Origin: Candidatus Poseidoniales archaeon | GTDB lineage: Archaea; Thermoplasmatota; Poseidoniia; MGIII; CG-Epi1 | Assembly: GCA_015658585.1 (NCBI GenBank) | Contig: DQOP01000059.1 | Span: 1-5,797, forward strand | Direction of reading: 5' to 3' | Length of the DNA stretch: 5,797 nt | In this document: one piece after another, positions 1-5,741 of the stretch | Position numbering within the stretch: the stretch's first letter is position 1 | How the letters are laid out: every line of letters begins with the position of its first letter | Position numbers and translations under genes: made by a program | The notes under the pieces: model-generated | What the model saw: the letters and a program-made list of their open reading frames with translations, nothing else | Database searches by the model: none | Told to the model about the DNA's origin: nothing

Positions 1-511
1 ACATTTCACCAATTAGCAATCCCATTCCCAACAGGAACCATCTTTCAGGTCTTTCAATAATACCTATACTCTCCTGTGAGACCCCCAATCTTTCAGAAGC
101 AGCCCTGCTGTATGACGTCTGAAAGGCCCCGGCCAAGGCAGCTATGGCCCACATCTCTCCGGAAATGACATCCAGTCCTTGGATCGGTTTCATCCATCCA
201 CACAGGATCAAGGTCCCAAATGCTATACAGTCGGCATATCGGTCAATTACCGCATCAAGATATCCTCCCTTTATGGAAGAGGTTCCTGTTGAGCGGGCGA
301 CCAGTCCATCAGCACCGTCGAACAGGGAGGCAATGAGACCAATCAAGAAAGCATAATAGATGTCTTTGTTGTATAGAAACCATGCTGCATAGAAGGTAAG
401 GACAAGGCCTGCAATTGTGATATGATTTGGTCTAATACCCAATTTTCCTATACCTTTACCCAGTGGTTCTAGCGCTCTCCCTGCACTTTCTTTGAGTGTT
501 TTACTAAGCAT
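1..511 (-). CDS. CDP-alcohol phosphatidyltransferase, probable archaetidylinositol-phosphate synthase (3' end cut off by the window edge)
   Basis: Reading the minus strand from an ATG at 511-509 gives 170 residues with no stop before the window edge, so the C-terminus is missing (family members are usually about 200 residues). The CDP-alcohol transferase signature is complete: D65-x2-D68-G69-x2-A72-R73, eight residues, G82, D86 and D90, followed by RYAD. These aspartates bind metal and the CDP-lipid. The N-terminus (residues 26-40, GIRPNHITIAG then a helix) is typical of the family, and the other helices are hydrophobic, so this is an integral membrane enzyme. By family knowledge the likely reaction joins CDP-archaeol to inositol 1-phosphate, giving archaetidylinositol phosphate. 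Another polar head group such as glycerol phosphate cannot be excluded. No Shine-Dalgarno sequence precedes the ATG, so the message is probably leaderless. The gene diverges from purC. Confidence 0.87.
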   Translation of the reverse strand, partial: MLSKTLKESAGRALEPLGKGIGKLGIRPNHITIAGLVLTFYAAWFLYNKDIYYAFLIGLIASLFDGADGLVARSTGTSSIKGGYLDAVIDRYADCIAFGTLILCGWMKPIQGLDVISGEMWAIAALAGAFQTSYSRAASERLGVSQESIGIIERPERWFLLGMGLLIGEM

Positions 512-570
512 AAACTGAAAAGTGTACGGGAGTGGTTCTTTTAGTCCCTTGCGCAATAAGCCAACTGCCC
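512..570. promoter_or_regulatory. Divergent promoter region with one central TATA-like element
   Basis: These 59 bases separate the two divergent start codons. The element CTTTTAG at 538-544 reads CTAAAAG on the other strand. Its centre (541) is 30 bases from each ATG, which suits a TATA box for leaderless transcripts in both directions. Purine-rich BRE-like stretches lie on the outer side for each direction: GGGAGTGG at 528-535 for the plus strand and AAGGGA (reverse of 545-550) for the minus strand. Neither ATG has a Shine-Dalgarno sequence. The match to a strong archaeal TATA consensus (TTTAWAT) is weak, so this is an inference from position and symmetry. Confidence 0.4.
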
Positions 571-1533
571 ATGGACCGCGACATATTGAAACAGCAACTT
601 GAATATACGCTAGACAAGACCAATTTTGATGATCAGGGAGAACTGTATCGCGGTAAAGTACGTGATAATTACATCAACGATGACATCATCACCATGGTGA
701 CTACTGACCGCATATCTGCTTTTGACAGAGTATTGGGAACCGTTCCTTTCAAGGGTCAGTCACTAGTTGAATTAGCGGATTGGTGGTTTGGTGAAACTGC
801 AGACATCGTTGCTAATCATGTTCTCAGGCGTCCTCATCCAAATGTATGGAGGGTTAGACGCTGTCAACCAATCCAAGTTGAAATGGTGGTCAGAGGTTAC
901 TTGACGGGCGTTACATCAACCTCGGCCTGGACGGCATACAAACGAGGCGACCGAGAATTCTGTGGTAATGAAATGCCAGATGGAATGCGAAAGAATGAGA
1001 AGTTCCCTGAACCTATCCTTACACCATCCACGAAGGCAGCTCAGGGAGACCATGATGAATCAGTTCCCCCTTCTGAATTGTACAAAAGAAAGATTCTGGA
1101 ACCGGGATTGTACAAGGAGCTGGCTCGCATAGCTATGCGATTGTACGAGAGAGGCGTTTCTCGTGCGACAGATCATGGCCTTATTTTTGTCGATACCAAG
1201 TATGAGTTCGGAATCTCCAATGGAAAGATAATGCTCATGGATGAGGTCAATACTCCCGATTCCAGTAGATACTGGATGGTAGATGATTACGAAGCCCGAT
1301 TCGAGAAAGAAGAAGAGCCCAGAAAGTTGGATAAGGAATACGTTAGGACCTGGTTGGTCGAACAGGGATTCACAGGGGATGGCAAGCCTCCTAAGCTTAC
1401 AGATGAGCTCAGGGTCGAGGCAGCGGCAAGATATATGGAAGTTGTTGAGAATTTCACTGGCGAACCAATGCAGCTTGAAGTAGGTCCAGTTGATGAATCA
1501 ATATACTCGATTCTCAATCCTTTTGCGTATTAG
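571..1533 (+). CDS. purC: Phosphoribosylaminoimidazole-succinocarboxamide (SAICAR) synthetase
   Basis: This cytosolic enzyme of purine biosynthesis joins CAIR and L-aspartate using ATP to give SAICAR. The 320-residue protein carries the family motifs in order: YRGKVRD (26-32, nucleotide-binding strand-turn), TTDRISAFD (44-52), VVRGYLTG (107-113 region), PILTPSTKAAQGDHD (148-162), LIFVDTKYEFG (204-214) and LMDEVNTPDSSRYW (222-235). The C-terminal block with GFTGDG and RYMEVVENFTG is also typical. At 320 residues it is the longer form of the family rather than the roughly 240-residue bacterial form. I chose the ATG at 571 because the in-frame GTG at 532 would add 13 unconserved residues across the promoter gap. 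No Shine-Dalgarno sequence is visible, so translation is probably leaderless. No other purine gene is nearby; purC stands alone between lipid and coiled-coil genes. Confidence 0.97.
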   Translation: MDRDILKQQLEYTLDKTNFDDQGELYRGKVRDNYINDDIITMVTTDRISAFDRVLGTVPFKGQSLVELADWWFGETADIVANHVLRRPHPNVWRVRRCQPIQVEMVVRGYLTGVTSTSAWTAYKRGDREFCGNEMPDGMRKNEKFPEPILTPSTKAAQGDHDESVPPSELYKRKILEPGLYKELARIAMRLYERGVSRATDHGLIFVDTKYEFGISNGKIMLMDEVNTPDSSRYWMVDDYEARFEKEEEPRKLDKEYVRTWLVEQGFTGDGKPPKLTDELRVEAAARYMEVVENFTGEPMQLEVGPVDESIYSILNPFAY

Positions 1534-1546
1534 GGCCAATCGTCAG

Positions 1547-1555
1547 CTTTATATT
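1547..1555 (+). promoter_or_regulatory. Archaeal TATA box for the coiled-coil / nucleotidyltransferase pair
   Basis: CTTTATATT is a good match to the archaeal TATA consensus and lies in the 78-base gap after purC. Transcription would be expected to start about 25 bases downstream, near 1576-1580. That gives a leader of roughly 30-35 bases before the ATG at 1612. No terminator-like T-run separates it from purC. Confidence 0.55.
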
Positions 1556-1611
1556 TGAACCTTATCGTGGATATCGCCTCAATATGATTGAGACTCACGA
1601 GAATAAGGTAG

Positions 1612-2502
1612 ATGAGCCAGAAAAAGAATAGAGGTCAGAAAAAGCCCAAGTCGGAGATCAGGTTGGCTGAGGAACGTTTCCAGAACTGTATCGGGAAAAG
1701 GAATGCCTTCAATAATGAGTCCCGAACGATAAGGGATGAAAGGGATTCATTGCATAATCAACGTAACAAGGTTATGAAGGAAGTACTGAATTATCGTAAG
1801 AAGATGGAAGTTAACAAGAAAACCAAGGAAAAGCACATGAAATCTCGTGATGCTGCTATGGCCAAGGTACAGGCATTCAACGAGTTGAAACAGCAAAAAA
1901 GGAAAGGGAGGAAAGGTGCTAAATCGGTCAAGGACACGGTTCAGGCCATAATCAGTGAGATAATGGCTGCTGAGAATCGGTTGGAAACGACTGAGATGAC
2001 CATAGCCAAGGAGCGTGAGGTTCTGGAGAAATTGTCGATACTTCGCAGGAGTTTGACAGACCAGCAGAAGACCCTTACTACTCATGAATATCTGCATTCT
2101 GAGGTAAAAGAATTAGACGTAGAGATTGGTTCTGAGATCAGCAAGTCAAATGAGGAACATGACGCCGTGGTCAGTCTGGCACGATTGAATAAGGAATTGT
2201 ACAAGAAAAACAAGGAATTGATGAAAGAGGCAACCCATTTGTCGATTGAAGCCAATAAGAAACATGAGGAATTCATTGTTATCAGGAAAAGGGCTGACGG
2301 CCAGCACGCAAAGGCCATGGAAATGCTTGAGACTCTGCGTACTCATCGAAAGACGGCACAGGAAGAGCGCCAAGCAAGGTGGCGTATTGTCAAGGATCAT
2401 CGCAAGAACATCAAGAAGGAATTGTACGATCCAGACAAGTTGGAATCAATAGCCGATGATGCTCTTCAAGAGTTGTTGTCAGGCGGTAAAATAAACCTTT
2501 GA
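1612..2502 (+). CDS. Coiled-coil protein, COG1340-like, function unknown
   Basis: The 296-residue product is almost entirely charged helix. It is very rich in K, E and R, contains no membrane segment or signal peptide, and has heptad-like spacing of L, I, A and M from about residue 15 to 275. The first 15 residues are basic (MSQKKNRGQKKPK), and a second Lys/Arg-rich patch lies near residues 95-107 (KQQKRKGRKGAKSVK). The stretch at about 214-246, with KKHEEF, RADGQH and AMEMLETLRTHR, resembles the His/Asp/Arg-spaced helix of the archaeal COG1340 coiled-coil family. Those proteins have no assigned role and are sometimes misannotated as phosphoserine phosphatase; no phosphatase motif is present. 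The ATG at 1612 follows an in-frame TAG (1609-1611), so the start cannot lie further upstream. The Shine-Dalgarno match is poor. The stop overlaps the start of the next gene, suggesting co-translation. Confidence 0.8.
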   Translation: MSQKKNRGQKKPKSEIRLAEERFQNCIGKRNAFNNESRTIRDERDSLHNQRNKVMKEVLNYRKKMEVNKKTKEKHMKSRDAAMAKVQAFNELKQQKRKGRKGAKSVKDTVQAIISEIMAAENRLETTEMTIAKEREVLEKLSILRRSLTDQQKTLTTHEYLHSEVKELDVEIGSEISKSNEEHDAVVSLARLNKELYKKNKELMKEATHLSIEANKKHEEFIVIRKRADGQHAKAMEMLETLRTHRKTAQEERQARWRIVKDHRKNIKKELYDPDKLESIADDALQELLSGGKINL

Positions 2503-3230
2503 TGGATTCAATCATACTGGCTGGCGGTTTCGCCAAACGGATGCTGCCTCTGACCAAGAATATACCCAAACAGCTACTGGATGTTGGAGGCAAACCCATG
2601 CTTCAGCATGTCATAGAATCTCTAGAGAACGTTGCTCCGGATAGAATAATCATATCTGTGAACAGTCTTTTTGCTTCTCAATTCCAGAATTTTATAGACG
2701 ATTACAAGGGAACTATGAACCTACAGTTATACATCGAGCCCAGTCTGAGTGAAGAGGAGAAGTTAGGTGCACTAGGGGCCCTTCATTTGTTATTCAAGGA
2801 ATTGGAAATCGAAGGTCCAGTTTTCATTGCCGGAGGAGACAACCTATCTAATTTCGATCTAAATCGCATGGTAACCATGGCCCAGAATACGGGTCGGGAC
2901 GTCATTGGGCTGTATGATGTAGAAGATATTGAACTAGCTAAACTGTATGGAATAGCTAAGCAGGATGGCGATCGTATCTCTGATTTTGTGGAAAAACCGC
3001 TTGCACCTTCATCAACACTGGCTGCGACTGCGTACTGGTTATTGTCAAAGTCCGGCATTTCACATTTCCGGGATTATATGGGGTCAGGAGGAGACAGGGA
3101 TGCCATGGGCAATTTCTTGGCATGGAACGTAAGAAGGAATGACGTCCGTTCGGTTGTCTTCCGTGGAACCTGGTATGACGTCGGTGGCCTAGAGTCGTAC
3201 AATGAGGCTCAGAAATGGTTTTCAGATTAA
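2502..3230 (+). CDS. Sugar-phosphate nucleotidyltransferase (NDP-sugar pyrophosphorylase family)
   Basis: The enzyme should activate a sugar 1-phosphate with an NTP, giving an NDP-sugar and pyrophosphate in the cytosol. The 242-residue protein has the whole NTP_transferase fold. LAGGFAKRMLPLT (6-18) is the nucleotide-binding loop, and PKQLLDVGGKP (22-32) carries the conserved Lys23. LGALGAL (88-94) matches the usual G-T-A-G-A segment. GGDN (111-114) carries the metal-binding Asp113. EKP (164-166) and WYDVG (224-228, second Asp226) follow. It most resembles RmlA/UgpG-type glucose-1-phosphate thymidylyl- or uridylyltransferases without a C-terminal hexapeptide domain; the actual sugar and base cannot be told from sequence. 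In the nucleotide loop, FAKR replaces the usual G-T-R pattern. The ATG at 2502 shares its A with the TGA of the coiled-coil gene, and no clear Shine-Dalgarno sequence precedes it. Reinitiation is therefore likely. Confidence 0.9.
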   Translation: MDSIILAGGFAKRMLPLTKNIPKQLLDVGGKPMLQHVIESLENVAPDRIIISVNSLFASQFQNFIDDYKGTMNLQLYIEPSLSEEEKLGALGALHLLFKELEIEGPVFIAGGDNLSNFDLNRMVTMAQNTGRDVIGLYDVEDIELAKLYGIAKQDGDRISDFVEKPLAPSSTLAATAYWLLSKSGISHFRDYMGSGGDRDAMGNFLAWNVRRNDVRSVVFRGTWYDVGGLESYNEAQKWFSD

Positions 3231-3268
3231 CTGAGGGTTTTTTTTAGAACTGTTTTGTCCCAACTATA
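3231..3268 (+). promoter_or_regulatory. T-run gap: likely terminator and promoter in one
   Basis: Eight consecutive T (3238-3245) follow the nucleotidyltransferase stop by seven bases, which is enough for an archaeal oligo-U terminator. The same stretch, TTTTTAGAA (3241-3249), is centred about 25 bases before the ATG at 3269, where a TATA box would sit for a leaderless transcript. There is no Shine-Dalgarno sequence before that ATG. Both readings rest on position alone. Confidence 0.4.
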
Positions 3269-4924
3269 ATGGCAACTGACTTATCACTGCTGGCAGAGGT
3301 ATTTGTCATCAGTTCGTTGTTTCTTCTTACGACAGGATACTTTCTGTCCGGCCGGGACCATATTTACCTAGGCAAACGCTTTCCATCGAATATCGGTCAC
3401 AATCTTAATATCGTTGGTTGGCTTTGTCTTGGATTCTTCTGGTGGCTTCAGGTCGAACACTATATTGTTATCAAGGATCCGATCAATGCCTTGTTTTGTG
3501 CAGCCGCGGTACCTTTCTTTGGCTACTTGGCCTACCATGAATACCAGAGCATTCTCTGGAATGCAAAGTATGAGCCTCTGCGATGGTTAGCGGCGATGAC
3601 GGTGATCGCAGGAGGAATCTATTTCTTTGTTGAACGCGTCCCGTTACTCTCAGGCTGGTTGATTCATCTTGTAGCTGAACAGTCGATCTGGATTCTCAAT
3701 GTACTTGACCTAGAAACGACATTAGGAGCACTTGACTATGGTGAGGGCTCACGTTGGTATCGGCCCGCATCAGAACATCAGGAGGTCAGAGTATCAGTAG
3801 AAGGTGAGAGTTGGCAGCATCTAGACGCACCTACAATCAATATCGTATTGGCCTGCACTGCACTCCAGAGTATGATAATCTTTGTCGGTGGAGTCATTTG
3901 TACCAAAGCACCCTATGACCGTCGTTTCTACGCCTTTTTGGCCACGGTGCCTCCGATCTATATCCTTAATTTAATCAGAAATGCAGGAGTTATCTGGTTG
4001 ACGTATGAGCATGTCTGGGGGGATGACACTTTCTTTTGGGCCCATGCGGTCGTAGGAAAAGTAGGAAGTCTGATTGCCCTCATTTTTCTGGCTATAGCTG
4101 TATTTCATTTTTTGCCGGAGATGCAAGATTCAATTTTGGGTGTCATAGATCTTCCTTTACGTGAAGCACCCGAAGGTGCAAAGAACCTACCGTTTGCCAA
4201 AGGCATGCCGATGATGGTGGTTTACATTACCATTCTGGGACTTATTCTGTTCCCGTTTGGTGCCTCTGCCAGTTCTATCCGTGAGCAGGGTTTTGATCCC
4301 GGGATGCCACTTGAGGAGATGTACCTGGCCTCATTGATTCTGATTGGATTGTCAATTTTACTGCTTTTCTTCTACCGGGACCCGTATCGTGAAATCCAAG
4401 ACGGAATAGTCAGTCCTGCAGATGGCCTTGTCCAGAAGGTCGATAAACACAGTGGAATGATATACATTTCAATTTTCATGGGTCCTCAGAATGTACATGT
4501 CAACCGTTCACCAATCGATGGCACGGTCCTGTCCCAGAAACACATGGATGGTGGCTATCGACCAGCCTTCTCAAAAGATTCAGATCAGAATGAGAGATTG
4601 GTCACTAAATTAGAAACAGATCTAGGTGTCTTCAAGGTTACCCAGATTGCAGGTTTCCTGGTGCGCCGTATAGTGAGTTATGTAGAACCCGAATCCAGAG
4701 TATCCAAGGGAGAGAGAATTGGGTTGATTCACTTTGGTTCCCGCGTTGATCTGAGATTTGAGGCTGCAGGAATAGATATCAAGGTGAGTGAAGGCGATCG
4801 TGTTCTGGCAGGTCAGACACTGGCTATCTTCACACCTCTCTCATCACTGTCTGTCGCCGAGAAGATAATAGAGGGACCCAAACGTTTATTGTCGAAGATA
4901 CGGGCTACTGCTGAAGGAGATTGA
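3269..4924 (+). CDS. artA-pssD: Fusion protein: archaeosortase (N-terminal) + archaetidylserine decarboxylase (C-terminal)
   Basis: The first half (about residues 1-290) is a multi-pass membrane archaeosortase. Helices lie near 8-27, 46-66, 72-89, 106-122, 189-211, 220-246 and 257-281. The catalytic Cys196 sits in ACTALQSM, Arg237 in NLIRNAG and a candidate third residue, His259, in FWAHAVVGK. The polar segment 146-188 before Cys196 probably lies outside the cell. The second half (about 305-551) is a complete PSD-type decarboxylase. It has two helices (313-333, 351-369), FFYRDPYREI (367-376), SPADG (382-386), FMGPQNVHVNRSPIDG (403-418, His410) and QIAGFLVRRIV (459-469). HFGSRVDL (488-495) carries the Gly490-Ser491 self-cleavage site that forms the pyruvoyl group. 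Expected activities are cleavage and lipid attachment at a C-terminal sorting signal, and decarboxylation of archaetidylserine to archaetidylethanolamine. The frame is continuous across the junction. pssA follows after one base. Confidence 0.92.
   Translation: MATDLSLLAEVFVISSLFLLTTGYFLSGRDHIYLGKRFPSNIGHNLNIVGWLCLGFFWWLQVEHYIVIKDPINALFCAAAVPFFGYLAYHEYQSILWNAKYEPLRWLAAMTVIAGGIYFFVERVPLLSGWLIHLVAEQSIWILNVLDLETTLGALDYGEGSRWYRPASEHQEVRVSVEGESWQHLDAPTINIVLACTALQSMIIFVGGVICTKAPYDRRFYAFLATVPPIYILNLIRNAGVIWLTYEHVWGDDTFFWAHAVVGKVGSLIALIFLAIAVFHFLPEMQDSILGVIDLPLREAPEGAKNLPFAKGMPMMVVYITILGLILFPFGASASSIREQGFDPGMPLEEMYLASLILIGLSILLLFFYRDPYREIQDGIVSPADGLVQKVDKHSGMIYISIFMGPQNVHVNRSPIDGTVLSQKHMDGGYRPAFSKDSDQNERLVTKLETDLGVFKVTQIAGFLVRRIVSYVEPESRVSKGERIGLIHFGSRVDLRFEAAGIDIKVSEGDRVLAGQTLAIFTPLSSLSVAEKIIEGPKRLLSKIRATAEGD
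4916..4919 (+). promoter_or_regulatory. Shine-Dalgarno site that fixes the TTG start of pssA
   Basis: GGAG ends six bases before the TTG at 4926 and lies inside the last codons of the fusion gene. It is the clearest ribosome binding site in the window. It supports the TTG over the internal ATG at 4977, which would remove the conserved N-terminal segment. Confidence 0.65.
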
Positions 4925-4925
4925 A

Positions 4926-5726
4926 TTGCCCCTCAAGAAATTTTTCAGACCCTTGACCCTCCTTTCCTATGCGGATATGGCTACACTCACAAGCGCATTC
5001 TTGGGATTCCTTGCTATTACCTACATCATTGATGGTATTGATGGTTCGGAGGCGAGTTTCATCGTTGCCATGATAATATTGCCAATCTCGGCTATCATCG
5101 ATGGAATGGATGGGGCCTTGGCCCGCAGATTTGGAACCAAACATGATTTTGGGAAGTACCTCGACTCCATATCAGATTCCATTTGCTTTGGTATGGCCCC
5201 CTCAATTCTGGTTTACTCTCTGTATTATGATATTGATAGGGGTCCCGCGCTGGATTTTATTAATGAAGACCTGGAGTTTGCCTTTCGTTACAATCTAGAA
5301 AATCTGGTTGCGATCACGGCTGCCATAATGATTGCTTTACTAAGTATTTTGAGACTCGCAAGGTTCACTAGAGGTATACAGGGGGAGAACCTCTATTTCT
5401 CCGGTTTACCGGCACCAGCCCTGGCAATGTTCATAGTGGTGATATCAATCAAGTATTCTATAGTCAATGATTATGATTCCGTGCTTATTCCTTTTGTTAT
5501 TGGATTGGTATCTCTTCTTACAGTCACAACAATATCCTATGCTAAGGCCCGAGCTCGTTTCAGGAACCCGATCCTGTTTGGAATATTGGTCCTGATTCTG
5601 ACGATTGTCCTTCGCTACTTCGAGAATTCCATGTGGGAAACGCTGTGGTACGCTGCTTTTGGATTGTATATGGCCTATTTTGCCTTGATTCCAGTCATGA
5701 TTTGGGCTGGCTACTTCGAAGAATAA
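4926..5726 (+). CDS. pssA: Archaetidylserine synthase (CDP-alcohol phosphatidyltransferase family)
   Basis: The 266-residue integral membrane enzyme should transfer L-serine onto CDP-archaeol, releasing CMP and giving archaetidylserine, the substrate of the decarboxylase encoded just upstream. The catalytic signature is complete: D59-G-M-D62-G63-x2-A66-R67, eight residues, G76, D80 and D84. The serine-type features SDSICFGMAPS (83-93) and RLARFTRG followed by YFSGLPAPA (143-150 and 157-165) separate it from inositol- or glycerol-phosphate enzymes. At least six hydrophobic segments are visible, near 22-35, 44-58, 86-101, 126-144, 163-178 and 186-205, with more to the end. The start is a TTG, supported by a GGAG six bases upstream and by conserved N-terminal residues (FFRPLTLLSYADMATL). 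One base separates it from the upstream stop, so the two genes form an operon and are probably translationally coupled. Confidence 0.93.
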   Translation: MPLKKFFRPLTLLSYADMATLTSAFLGFLAITYIIDGIDGSEASFIVAMIILPISAIIDGMDGALARRFGTKHDFGKYLDSISDSICFGMAPSILVYSLYYDIDRGPALDFINEDLEFAFRYNLENLVAITAAIMIALLSILRLARFTRGIQGENLYFSGLPAPALAMFIVVISIKYSIVNDYDSVLIPFVIGLVSLLTVTTISYAKARARFRNPILFGILVLILTIVLRYFENSMWETLWYAAFGLYMAYFALIPVMIWAGYFEE

Positions 5727-5741
5727 TTATCTTCTTCTTCG
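5717..5741. terminator. Inverted repeat across the two converging stop codons
   Basis: CGAAGAA (5717-5723) pairs with TTCTTCG (5735-5741) around an 11-base loop that contains both stop codons (TAATTA, 5724-5729). The plus transcript also enters a pyrimidine-rich stretch here. It could help end transcription from both sides. The repeat may equally follow from Glu codons (GAA) facing Arg codons (AGA), so the call is weak. Confidence 0.25.

Noticed and set aside
144..356. 70-codon plus-strand open frame at the left edge
   Set aside because: It lies antisense to the CDP-alcohol transferase, which has a complete signature on the minus strand; the plus frame shows no family motif.
532..570. Longer purC start at a GTG
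   Set aside because: The 13 extra residues are not conserved-looking, have no ribosome binding site and would cover the divergent promoter element. ATG 571 fits the family.
1747..2097. 116-codon minus-strand open frame within the coiled-coil gene
   Set aside because: It is a shadow of the K/E-rich coding strand: its Phe/Leu richness comes from the reverse of Lys and Glu codons, and no motif is seen.
1612..2502. SMC/Rad50 fragment or phosphoserine phosphatase
   Set aside because: There is no Walker A, Walker B or ABC signature and no DxDxT phosphatase motif; only coiled coil is visible.
2783..3058. 91-codon minus-strand open frame inside the nucleotidyltransferase
   Set aside because: The plus strand has all the nucleotidyltransferase motifs across this stretch; the reverse frame looks like a shadow.
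3269..4140. N-terminal half of the fusion as an ordinary permease or decarboxylase membrane anchor
   Set aside because: The Cys196, Arg237 and His259 arrangement in ACTALQSM, NLIRNAG and FWAHAVVGK is that of an exosortase/archaeosortase, and decarboxylases need only the two helices at 313-333 and 351-369.
4977..5726. Shorter pssA start at ATG 4977
   Set aside because: It would remove 17 family-like N-terminal residues, and it lacks the GGAG that precedes the TTG at 4926.
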